From: JAAYEL01 sp964344625
GTDB lineage: Bacteria; Bacillota; Clostridia; Tissierellales; Peptoniphilaceae
DNA: 17,864 nt
NCBI GenBank assembly: GCA_964344625.1
Contig: CAYFNZ010000024.1
Span: 1 to 17,864, forward strand
Direction of reading: 5' to 3'
How positions within the stretch are numbered: the stretch's first letter is position 1; every line of letters begins with the position of its first letter. The translations under genes and the position numbers were made by a program. The notes beneath the pieces were generated by a model. That model was not told where the DNA came from and searched no databases. It saw only the letters and a program-made list of their open reading frames with translations. Below, piece after piece: positions 1 through 6,253 of the stretch.

Positions 1-79
1 AATGAAATGAATATAAAAGAAATAGAAGTATTGGAGTAGCATCTCTGGAAAAGGATGTACAAGATGTTGTTTCAAATTT

Positions 80-385
80 ATGGCAATTATTGGTATATTA
101 GTTGTAATAGTCTTGCCTAAGTTTAGCTTGGTTCAAAAACTAATCGATAAAATAAATTTAATAACTAGGGAAATCTGTAAGTCATTGGGCCTTGACCATT
201 TTATAAACACCCTGCCTAAGGGGGATGAGAGCATGGTATTAGATGGAGACATTTCAGCGGGCGAAAAGCAGTTGATGACAATTGCTAGAGGGGTTATCAA
301 GGATGCTCCGTTTTTAATCTTAGATGAAGCGACATCAAATGTTGATACAAGGACTGAAATGTATCAATCACAATTTATTCAATGA
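80..385 (+). pseudogene. Decayed C-terminal fragment of an ABC transporter ATPase
   Basis: Residues from about 26 onward read like the last part of the nucleotide-binding domain of an exporter-type ABC protein. A helical segment ends in NTLPKG, followed by a signature-like SAGEKQLMTIARG, the Walker B segment FLILDEATSNVD and the D-loop. The Walker A, Q-loop, transmembrane domain and H-switch are missing, and the frame stops about 15 residues after the D-loop, so it cannot be a working ATPase. The first 20 residues (AIIGILVVIVLPKF) do not belong to an ABC domain and look more like a type IV pilin N-terminal helix. No convincing ribosome binding site precedes the ATG. The upstream boundary is uncertain because the window begins here. 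Best read as a gene remnant. Confidence 0.7.
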
Positions 386-421
386 TTTTAATTATTATTA
401 ATATAATTAGGCAAATACAAA

Positions 422-452
422 GGAAAATAGTTAATCCTATTTTTCTTTTTTT
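422..452 (+). terminator. Intrinsic terminator after the ABC remnant
   Basis: A 9-bp stem (422-430 with 437-445, one G-T pair) with a six-base loop is followed by seven T. It separates the ABC remnant from ald. Confidence 0.6.
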
Positions 453-463
453 GCTATATCCTA

Positions 464-469
464 TATAAT
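464..469 (+). promoter_or_regulatory. Candidate -10 box for ald
   Basis: A perfect TATAAT lies 36 bases before the ald start codon, just after the upstream terminator. The region 17 bases upstream (441-446) is only T-rich, not a good TTGACA, so the -35 is weak or absent. Confidence 0.35.
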
Positions 470-505
470 TTTACTTAAAATAATATTTACCATGAGAGGG
501 ATAAA

Positions 506-1618
506 ATGAAAATCGGAGTACCAATAGAGCTAAAAAATAAGGAGCACCGTGTGGCCCTTACACCTTCAGGTGTGTCTTTTTTGAAAGAATCAGGCCATGA
601 TATTTATGTGGAAAAAGACTGCGGACTTGCATCTGGCATTTCAAATGAAGAGTATGAGCAAGTTGGAGCTGTAGTAGTTGATAGTCCTAAGGAAGTTTGG
701 GACTGTGACTTGGTTATGAAGGTTAAGGAGCCTTTGGAAGAGGAATTTAAGTACTTTAGGGAAGGACTAATGCTTTTTACTTACCTTCACCTAGCAAATG
801 AACCTAAACTAACAAAGGCCTTGGTAGAAAGCAAGGTGACAGCCATAGCCTATGAGACAATAAGGGAAAATGGCGAGCTGCCACTTCTTACTCCTATGTC
901 ACAGGTTGCAGGTAGGATGGCACCAATAATAGCTGCCCAATACCTTCAACAGCAAAATGGCGGCAAGGGCATTTTGCTTGGGGCTGTTCCCGGAGTGAAA
1001 AGAGGAATAGTAACTATCATAGGGGATGGAAATGTCGGGGTAAATGCCGCTAAAATGGCCATAGGTCTTGGGGCAAATGTAAACCTAATAGGTATAAATC
1101 CAGAAAAAATGAAAGAATTAGACAACCTATTTGGAACTGACGCTCAAACCCTTATGTCTAATAAGAAAAATATTGAAGATGCCGTAAGGGAGTCAGACGT
1201 AGTCATAGGCGCTGTTTTACTTCCAGGTGGGGGCAAGGCTCCAAAATTAGTAACAGAAGAAATGGTTAAGAACATGAAGACGGGCTCTGTTGTAATAGAC
1301 GTAGCTATTGACCAAGGTGGTATATTTGAAACCATTGACAGGGTAACAACCCATGACAATCCAACTTTCATCAAGCATGGCATTGTCCATTACGCAGTAG
1401 CCAATATACCGGGAGCGGTTCCAAGAACCTCAACCTTCGCTCTTACAAATGCTACAATAAACTACGCCAAACTAATAGCAGACACACCTATAGAAGACCT
1501 GATCAGGTCAAATGATGCCATAGCGGCAGGCATCAACACCTATAAGGGATACCTAACCCTAGAATCAATAGCCCAATACCAAGGTTTAGAATATAGGGAT
1601 GTAAGGGATTTGATATAA
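506..1618 (+). CDS. ald: Alanine dehydrogenase
   Basis: Catalyses reversible NAD-dependent oxidative deamination of L-alanine to pyruvate and ammonia in the cytoplasm. The 370-residue length is typical of the family. The N-terminal half carries the family start (KIGVPIELK.KEHRVALTP) with substrate-binding Arg15, Lys74 in VKEP and catalytic His95 in YLHLA. The Rossmann segment has GDGNVG at 173-178. The conserved VIDVAIDQGG segment follows, with Asp269, and the C-terminus carries the family INTYKG motif. These residues match the known active site by position. A GAGAGGG ribosome binding site sits 6 bases before the ATG. The next gene starts 33 bases downstream with no terminator between, so the two may be co-transcribed. 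In an amino-acid-fermenting anaerobe it would feed pyruvate and NADH from alanine, or run in reverse to assimilate ammonia. No missing key residue seen. Confidence 0.95.
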   Translation: MKIGVPIELKNKEHRVALTPSGVSFLKESGHDIYVEKDCGLASGISNEEYEQVGAVVVDSPKEVWDCDLVMKVKEPLEEEFKYFREGLMLFTYLHLANEPKLTKALVESKVTAIAYETIRENGELPLLTPMSQVAGRMAPIIAAQYLQQQNGGKGILLGAVPGVKRGIVTIIGDGNVGVNAAKMAIGLGANVNLIGINPEKMKELDNLFGTDAQTLMSNKKNIEDAVRESDVVIGAVLLPGGGKAPKLVTEEMVKNMKTGSVVIDVAIDQGGIFETIDRVTTHDNPTFIKHGIVHYAVANIPGAVPRTSTFALTNATINYAKLIADTPIEDLIRSNDAIAAGINTYKGYLTLESIAQYQGLEYRDVRDLI

Positions 1619-1651
1619 TGATATAGAATTAAAATGTTTTAGGAGTTAATT

Positions 1652-3247
1652 ATGTTACAAGTTACTGATATGTCAATGATTTTTCCTGACAAGAAGCTTT
1701 TTGAGGATGTGAATCTTCTTTTTACGCCAGGAAATTGTTATGGAATTATTGGGGCAAATGGTGCTGGTAAGTCAACTTTCTTAAAGATTCTTTCTGGGGA
1801 GAAGGAGCCTACTAAGGGAAGTGTTAGCATGAACAAAAATGCTAGGATGAGTAAACTTAACCAAGACCACTATGCCTTTGAGGACCAAATGGTCTTAGAT
1901 GTTGTCATGATGGGCAATAAAAAGCTTTATGAGATTGCAAAAGAAAAAGAAGCTATCTATATGAAGGAAGATTTTTCGGATGAAGATGGTATGAGGGCTG
2001 GTGAACTAGAGGCTGAATTTGCGGAAATGGGCGGCTATGAAGCGGAAGCTGGAGCTGCTACCCTTTTACAAGGCCTAGGTATTGAAGTTTCCAAGCACAA
2101 CATGTATATGAGAGATATTAAGGAATCTGAAAAGATTAAAGTCCTATTGGCCCAAGCCTTGTTTGATAAGCCTGATATTTTGCTTTTGGACGAACCTACA
2201 AATGGTATCGACCTAAATGCAGTATTGTGGTTACAAGACTTTTTGATGGATTTTGAAGGAATAGTAATTATCGTATCCCACGATAGGTACTTCCTAAATG
2301 AAGTTTGTACCAACATAGTTGACGTAGACTATGGAAAAATCACTATGTTTGTTGGAAACTATGACTTCTGGTATGAATCCTCTCAATTAGCCCTTAGAAT
2401 GGCCAAGGAACAAAACAAGAAGAGGGAAGAAAAGGTAAAGGAATTAAAGGAATTTATCGCCAGATTCTCTGCAAATAAGTCTAAGTCAAAGCAAGCTACA
2501 TCTAGAAAAAAACTTTTAGATAAGATTGAATTAGATGATATTAAACCATCCACAAGAAGGTATCCATTTATTGGTTTTACTTTATCTAGAGAACCAGGCA
2601 ATGAGATTTTGACAGTAACAGATCTTACAGTCGAAGACCAAGGTCAAAAATTAATTGACAATATGTCCTTTAGGGTCAACAAAAATGACAAAATCGCCTT
2701 TATTGGTAATGAAATTGCAATTACAAAGCTTTTTGAAATATTAAATGGCAATAGCGAAGATTACCAAGGTACTTTCAAATTTGGTCAAACTATTACTAAA
2801 GAATATTTTCCAAAGGATAACTCTGAATTTTTTGAAGCTAAAAACCTTACCCTAATAGACTGGCTAAGGCAGTATTCAAAAGACCAATCAGAAATCTTGA
2901 TGAGGGGGTTTTTAGGGAAAATGCTATTTTCAGGAGATGAAGCCTTGAAGATGAGTGATGTCTTATCAGGGGGAGAAAAGGTTAGGATGATGTTCTCTAA
3001 GATGATGATAAATCCTTCGAACTTCTTAATCTTTGACCAACCTACAAACCACTTAGACCTAGAAAGTATTGAAGCTGTAAACAACGGCCTTATAGACTTT
3101 AAGTCCAACATCTTATTTACATCCATGGACCACCAATTTGTATCAACAATAGCGAATAGGATTATTGAGATATTTGAAGATGGGACATACAGGGATGAAG
3201 CTATTACTTATGAAGAATATATAGCTAAGTATTTAAGAAGGGTTTAA
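1652..3247 (+). CDS. ABC-F family ATPase, YbiT-like, with degenerate second ATP site
   Basis: Soluble protein of two fused ATP-binding domains and no membrane segments. The domain order, the charged linker at about 242-312 (RFSANKSKSKQATSR) and overall similarity match the YbiT branch of ABC-F, ribosome-associated translation factors. NBD1 has Walker A GANGAGKST (34-42), Q-loop Gln71, Walker B ILLLDE (176-181) and switch His210, but its signature reads IKESE instead of LSGGE (156-160). NBD2 keeps LSGGE (438-442) but has lost the Walker A lysine (GNEIAITKL, 352-360, Thr at the Lys position), the Q-loop Gln (Pro387), the Walker B glutamate (FDQP, Gln463) and the switch His (Met492). Thus one composite site (NBD1 Walker motifs plus NBD2 signature) is intact and the other is lost at every position. 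AGGAG lies 6 bases before the ATG. Probable translation factor; no specific resistance role can be read. Confidence 0.88.
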   Translation: MLQVTDMSMIFPDKKLFEDVNLLFTPGNCYGIIGANGAGKSTFLKILSGEKEPTKGSVSMNKNARMSKLNQDHYAFEDQMVLDVVMMGNKKLYEIAKEKEAIYMKEDFSDEDGMRAGELEAEFAEMGGYEAEAGAATLLQGLGIEVSKHNMYMRDIKESEKIKVLLAQALFDKPDILLLDEPTNGIDLNAVLWLQDFLMDFEGIVIIVSHDRYFLNEVCTNIVDVDYGKITMFVGNYDFWYESSQLALRMAKEQNKKREEKVKELKEFIARFSANKSKSKQATSRKKLLDKIELDDIKPSTRRYPFIGFTLSREPGNEILTVTDLTVEDQGQKLIDNMSFRVNKNDKIAFIGNEIAITKLFEILNGNSEDYQGTFKFGQTITKEYFPKDNSEFFEAKNLTLIDWLRQYSKDQSEILMRGFLGKMLFSGDEALKMSDVLSGGEKVRMMFSKMMINPSNFLIFDQPTNHLDLESIEAVNNGLIDFKSNILFTSMDHQFVSTIANRIIEIFEDGTYRDEAITYEEYIAKYLRRV

Positions 3248-3274
3248 CCTGAATTATACAAACATTTAACAGAT

Positions 3275-3316
3275 ATAGCCTGCAAGACCAAAGAGCTAGA
3301 TTTTGCAGGCTATTTT
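3275..3316 (+). terminator. Terminator after the ABC-F gene
   Basis: A perfect 11-bp stem (3275-3285 with 3303-3313) with a 17-base loop, ending in a short T run, 28 bases after the ABC-F stop codon. Confidence 0.6.
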
Positions 3317-3347
3317 AACGACCAGGCAAAATAATATAAACTTTTCC

Positions 3348-3375
3348 TTGAAAAAAATCTTATTTATGGTAGAAT
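3348..3375 (+). promoter_or_regulatory. Candidate promoter ahead of a small hairpin
   Basis: TTGAAA (3348-3353), 16-base spacer, TAGAAT (3370-3375). The expected start site falls at the foot of the hairpin at 3386-3407, so a transcript would be only about 30 bases long if that hairpin terminates. Confidence 0.3.
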
Positions 3376-3385
3376 ATAAATGCTG

Positions 3386-3410
3386 AAATCATTTGAGAAA
3401 ATGATTTTTT
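3386..3410 (+). terminator. Small terminator-like hairpin
   Basis: An 8-bp AT-rich stem (3386-3393 with 3400-3407), six-base loop, then a T-rich run. Possibly a second terminator for the ald/ABC-F unit or the end of a very short RNA. Confidence 0.4.
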
Positions 3411-3461
3411 GTTTTCATTTTATTTTCATTAAGTTTTCATAAAAAATAAGTAAAAAAACTC

Positions 3462-3490
3462 TTGACAAATAAAATAAGAACTCATATAAT
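3462..3490 (+). promoter_or_regulatory. Consensus sigma-A promoter of the tRNA-Lys/tRNA-Gly unit
   Basis: A perfect TTGACA (3462-3467) and a perfect TATAAT (3485-3490) are separated by 17 bases. The -10 box ends 23 bases before the first tRNA, as expected for a strong stable-RNA promoter. Confidence 0.88.
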
Positions 3491-3513
3491 AATAATGTTG
3501 CACAACAAATCGT

Positions 3514-3589
3514 GTCTAATTAGCTCAGTTGGTAGAGCAACTGACTCTTAATCAGTGGGCCTGGGGTTCGAGTCCCCAATTGGACACCA
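3514..3589 (+). tRNA. tRNA-Lys (anticodon CTT)
   Basis: Acceptor stem GTCTAAT (3514-3520) pairs with ATTGGAC (3579-3585, one G-T). T8 is followed by the D-arm AGCTCAGTTGGTAGAGC. The anticodon stem is ACTGA/TCAGT with loop CTCTTAA, giving anticodon CTT for lysine codon AAG. The T-arm loop is TTCGAGT. Discriminator A and CCA are encoded. First gene of a two-tRNA unit. Confidence 0.96.
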
Positions 3590-3592
3590 GAT

Positions 3593-3610
3593 AGCCTAGT
3601 CAACTAGGCT
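3593..3610 (+). other. Spacer hairpin between two tRNAs
   Basis: A 7-bp stem AGCCTAG/CTAGGCT with loop TCAA fills most of the 23-base spacer between the tRNA genes. It probably serves as a processing structure, since the following T run is only three bases. Confidence 0.5.
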
Positions 3611-3612
3611 TT

Positions 3613-3687
3613 GCGGAAGTGGCTCAGTGGTAGAGCATCGCCTTGCCAAGGCGAGGGTCGCGAGTTCGAATCTCGTCTTCCGCTCCA
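3613..3687 (+). tRNA. tRNA-Gly (anticodon GCC)
   Basis: Acceptor GCGGAAG (3613-3619) pairs fully with CTTCCGC (3677-3683). The anticodon stem is TCGCC/GGCGA with loop TTGCCAA, giving anticodon GCC. The T-loop is TTCGAAT. Discriminator T and CCA are encoded. Confidence 0.96.
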
Positions 3688-3698
3688 AATTATAAGAT

Positions 3699-3726
3699 AA
3701 ACGGTTCAGATGAGCCGTTTTTTTTT
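3699..3726 (+). terminator. Terminator of the tRNA unit
   Basis: A stem AAACGGTT/AGCCGTTT (one G-T pair) with a short loop is followed by an uninterrupted run of T to 3726. A classic intrinsic terminator 12 bases after tRNA-Gly. Confidence 0.87.
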
Positions 3727-3793
3727 GCATTTAAATACAAATAAGTGATATCATTTTAGGGAATATAGAATAGAAAATATTAGGAGTGTATTC

Positions 3794-4708
3794 ATGCGAG
3801 ATTATGAAGTTAAATATATTGATTTAGATAATGGAGAAAGACTTGCCTATAGGCAGGCTGGTAAGAGTGGAAAGACTCTTCTTTTGATTCATGGAAATTT
3901 AAGTTCCTCAATCCATTATCAAATATTAATGAACAGGCTAGAAAAAGACTTTAAGATTTATGCACCTGATTTGAGGGGCTTTGGAGATAGCAGCTATAAT
4001 AATCCAATATCATCTCTTAAAGATTTAGCCGAAGATATTAAAGATTTTGTTTTAAAATTAGAATTAAAGGATATCTATCTTGTAGGGTGGTCTACAGGTG
4101 GAGGGGTTGCCATGGAATTGGCTGCAATGATTCCAGATAGGATAAAAAAGGTCTTTTTGCAATCATCTGTATCTGTACAAGGCTTTCCAATTTACAAGAG
4201 AAAAAAATATATGGCTAATACCCTGGCCGAAAGCATGTATCCTCTAGGGGATAGGATTTACAAGAAGGTTGACTTAGAAATTGAGCAAGTATTTGTAAAG
4301 CCTGTATTAGATGGTTTAAAAGCAACTAATAAAAGGTATTTAAAATTAATTTGGGACTATTCGATTTATGGAAAGAATAAGCCTGAGAAAGAGGAATATG
4401 ACAAGTATCTTAATGAAATGCTTAAGCAAAGAAACCTGGTAGATATCTACCATGCCTTGGCTACCTTTAACATTACCCATGAGAATAATGGGGTGACAGA
4501 TGGAAGTGGCAGAATAGACCTGATAAAAGCGCCAGTAATAATCTTTCAAGGAGACAAAGACAAGGTGGTTGAACTTGAAAGAGCTGAGCTAAGCAAGAAA
4601 TTTTTCGGCGACAGGGCAGAATTAGTCATATTTGAGGGAGCAGGCCACAGTATATTCACAGACGATATGGAAGGATATTTAAAGGAATTATTAGATAGAA
4701 TTATGTGA
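3794..4708 (+). CDS. Alpha/beta-fold hydrolase
   Basis: Cytoplasmic enzyme of the alpha/beta hydrolase superfamily, 304 residues, no signal peptide. Visible elements in order: LLLIHGN (29-35), the oxyanion-hole HG motif; APDLRGFGDS (57-66); nucleophile elbow GWSTGG with Ser100; a cap region of about residues 130-230 rich in Lys and Tyr; IFQGDKDKVV with the likely catalytic Asp256; and GAGHSIF with His285. All three members of the Ser-Asp-His triad are present, so it should be active. The substrate cannot be read from the sequence. The start has an AGGAG ribosome binding site 8 bases upstream. The KAS III-like gene begins 11 bases after its stop, so the two are surely one operon. Its role may be to hydrolyse or release an acyl product or substrate of that partner (inference). 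No clear promoter was found between the tRNA terminator and this gene. Confidence 0.88.
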   Translation: MRDYEVKYIDLDNGERLAYRQAGKSGKTLLLIHGNLSSSIHYQILMNRLEKDFKIYAPDLRGFGDSSYNNPISSLKDLAEDIKDFVLKLELKDIYLVGWSTGGGVAMELAAMIPDRIKKVFLQSSVSVQGFPIYKRKKYMANTLAESMYPLGDRIYKKVDLEIEQVFVKPVLDGLKATNKRYLKLIWDYSIYGKNKPEKEEYDKYLNEMLKQRNLVDIYHALATFNITHENNGVTDGSGRIDLIKAPVIIFQGDKDKVVELERAELSKKFFGDRAELVIFEGAGHSIFTDDMEGYLKELLDRIM

Positions 4709-4719
4709 TGAGGTAAATT

Positions 4720-5739
4720 ATGGATGATATCAAAATAGGCATAAGGGGATTAGGGATATACCTGCCTGAAAATGTAATGACGGCAAAAGAAATATCTGAC
4801 CAGACGGGAGGCGTGTGGTCTGAAGATGCGGTAATCAACAAGCTTGGTATAAGACAAAAATACCTGGCTGGCAAAGAAGATGGGACTCAAGAAATGGGGG
4901 CAAAAGCCGCCCAAGATGCAATAGAGGATGCTGGAATAGATCCTTTGGATATCGATTTAATCCTATGCATTGGAGAAGAGTGGAAGGAATACCCCCTGAC
5001 TACCTCCGCCCTATATATTCAAGACTATATCGGAGCAAAAAATGCCTGGGGGATAGACACTCAAAATAGGTGCTGTTCAAGTATTTCAACCATGAAAATA
5101 GCTAAGGATATGATGTTAGCAGACCCTGATATTAAAACAGTAATGGTTGTAGGCGGCTACAGGAATGGTGACTTTGTAGATTACAAGGACCAAGATACGT
5201 CTATGATGTATAACCTATCTTCTGGGGCGGGTGCGGTAATCCTTCAAAAAGACTACGACAAAAATCTCTTACTAGGTTCGCATATCATCTCAGACGGGTC
5301 ACTTTCAAGGACAGCAGGAGTTGAAATCGGCGGAATAAATAATCCAATAACCCATTCAAACCTAGACCAAGCCTATAAGTCACTTAGAATAATGGATCCC
5401 AAGACTATGAAAGAAAAGCTAAATAAAGAATCAAATGCAATTTGGGAAAAATGCATTGACCAGGCCCTTAACAAGTCAAAACTTTCTAGAAAAGATATAG
5501 ACTTTTTAAACATTTTACACATCAAAAGGTCAGGTCACCTAGCCATGCTTAAAAATCTAGGCCTAAGAGAAGACCAATCACTATACCTAGAAGACTATGG
5601 CCATGTTGGACAAATAGATCAAATCCTAACATGGAAACTAGCCAGAGACCAAAAACTAGTAAAAGAAGGAGATATAATAGTCACAATAGCAGCTGGCATA
5701 GGCTATGTCTGGGCGGCAAATGTGATTAAGTGGGGATAA
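4720..5739 (+). CDS. Divergent KAS III-family (FabH-like, thiolase-fold) acyl synthase
   Basis: The 339-residue length and the start (KIGIRGLGIYLPENVMT, then LGIRQKYLA) fit the beta-ketoacyl-ACP synthase III family. These enzymes condense an acyl-CoA with a malonyl unit or do related acyl transfers. The nucleophile is probably Cys119 in the unusual pair RCCSS. The usual second residue appears as His267 in ILHIKRSGH. Where FabH has YGN with the catalytic Asn, this protein reads YGHVGQ, with His295. The alignment is by eye. The Gly-rich end (IAAGIGYVWAANVIKWG) replaces the usual GGGLTWG. Together these argue against ordinary FabH and for a specialised branch. It follows the alpha/beta hydrolase by 11 bases, with an AGG-containing ribosome binding site overlapping that gene's end. 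No acyl carrier protein or other fab gene is in view. Product unknown. Confidence 0.75.
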   Translation: MDDIKIGIRGLGIYLPENVMTAKEISDQTGGVWSEDAVINKLGIRQKYLAGKEDGTQEMGAKAAQDAIEDAGIDPLDIDLILCIGEEWKEYPLTTSALYIQDYIGAKNAWGIDTQNRCCSSISTMKIAKDMMLADPDIKTVMVVGGYRNGDFVDYKDQDTSMMYNLSSGAGAVILQKDYDKNLLLGSHIISDGSLSRTAGVEIGGINNPITHSNLDQAYKSLRIMDPKTMKEKLNKESNAIWEKCIDQALNKSKLSRKDIDFLNILHIKRSGHLAMLKNLGLREDQSLYLEDYGHVGQIDQILTWKLARDQKLVKEGDIIVTIAAGIGYVWAANVIKWG

Positions 5740-5742
5740 AAT

Positions 5743-5812
5743 AAAAAAGATAATTTCAGTTTGCTGCGGGGCACTTCGTGCATTCCTCGCTTCACTGAAA
5801 TTATCTTTTTTT
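5743..5812. repeat. 70-bp palindromic repeat, copy 1 (bidirectional terminator-like)
   Basis: The outer arms, 18 bp, are perfectly complementary (5743-5760 with 5794-5811), starting with six A and ending in seven T, so the element can terminate transcription in both directions. The 33-base centre folds again: GCAC/GTGC with loop TTC inside GCGGG/CCTCGC-type pairing. It begins 3 bases after the KAS III stop codon. An identical copy lies at 6182-6251. It resembles a REP/MITE-type dispersed element recruited as a terminator. No transposase is visible. Confidence 0.88.
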
Positions 5813-5912
5813 ATAGTGATTGGGGTGTCAATGCTTTTAGGGGTATTTTCCCATAATTTAGTCTTCCAATTACAAACATTTTGTTAAAAATCCTTAATTG
5901 CATTGATGAGAG
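5813..5912. other. Short stretch before the gap; possible minus-strand coding end
   Basis: No recognisable gene. On the minus strand a frame runs open from the gap edge (5912) to a TAA at 5813-5811, 33 codons ending KIPLKALTPQSL. If real, it is the C-terminus of a gene lost in the gap, and its stop codon touches repeat copy 1. I do not recognise the protein, and an open frame this short can occur by chance. Confidence 0.25.
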
Positions 5913-6012
5913 NNNNNNNNNNNNNNNNNNNNNNNNNNNNNNNNNNNNNNNNNNNNNNNNNNNNNNNNNNNNNNNNNNNNNNNNNNNNNNNNNNNNNNNN
6001 NNNNNNNNNNNN
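5913..6012. other. Assembly gap (100 N)
   Basis: Exactly 100 unknown bases, the usual placeholder for a scaffold gap whose true length is unknown. Anything from a few bases to a mobile element could be missing here. Confidence 0.97.
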
Positions 6013-6181
6013 TAGGTTCAAAATATATGTTGGATTTTTTTCAAAATTTATTTCTTGTTTTCAAACCTATAGATTAACTCGATAAAAACGTTGGAGTTTA
6101 GTAAAGTCTGTGCCTTAATAAGGTAAAAGACTGTATTTAATATCAAGCTTTGCCCGAAACCGGATGCGTCATACTTTTATT
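6013..6181. other. Gene-poor stretch after the gap
   Basis: No recognisable gene. A minus-strand frame of about 42 codons (6176 to 6048) has no good start codon or ribosome binding site and no family I recognise. AGTCT and AGACT flank a smaller CCTT/AAGG pair around 6104-6131, a modest hairpin. It could be debris of an element that continues into the gap. Confidence 0.3.
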
Positions 6182-6251
6182 AAAAAAGATAATTTCAGTT
6201 TGCTGCGGGGCACTTCGTGCATTCCTCGCTTCACTGAAATTATCTTTTTTT
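6182..6251. repeat. 70-bp palindromic repeat, copy 2
   Basis: Identical base for base to the copy at 5743-5812 and in the same orientation, with the same 18-bp outer arms and structured centre. It ends 2 bases before the ccsA stop codon (minus strand), so it is well placed to terminate the nrfA-resB-ccsA operon. The two copies lie on either side of the assembly gap. Confidence 0.88.
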
Positions 6252-6253
6252 AT

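Noticed and set aside
2035..3126. Minus-strand open frames inside the ABC-F gene
   Set aside because: They lie opposite a well-supported coding gene, lack ribosome binding sites and show no recognisable domains.
4720..5739. Ordinary housekeeping fabH
   Set aside because: The catalytic Asn is replaced by His, the C-terminal Gly-rich motif differs, and no fab operon surrounds it.
3794..5739. OleA/OleB-type olefin synthesis pair
   Set aside because: OleC and OleD are absent and the KAS-like active site differs; only the hydrolase-plus-thiolase-fold pairing is similar.
5743..6251. CRISPR array
   Set aside because: Only two copies, each a 70-bp long palindrome, far apart, with no regular spacers and no cas genes.
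5743..6251. Terminal repeats of an intact insertion sequence
   Set aside because: The copies are in direct, not inverted, orientation, are themselves palindromes, and enclose no recognisable transposase in the known bases. A mobile element in the gap cannot be excluded.
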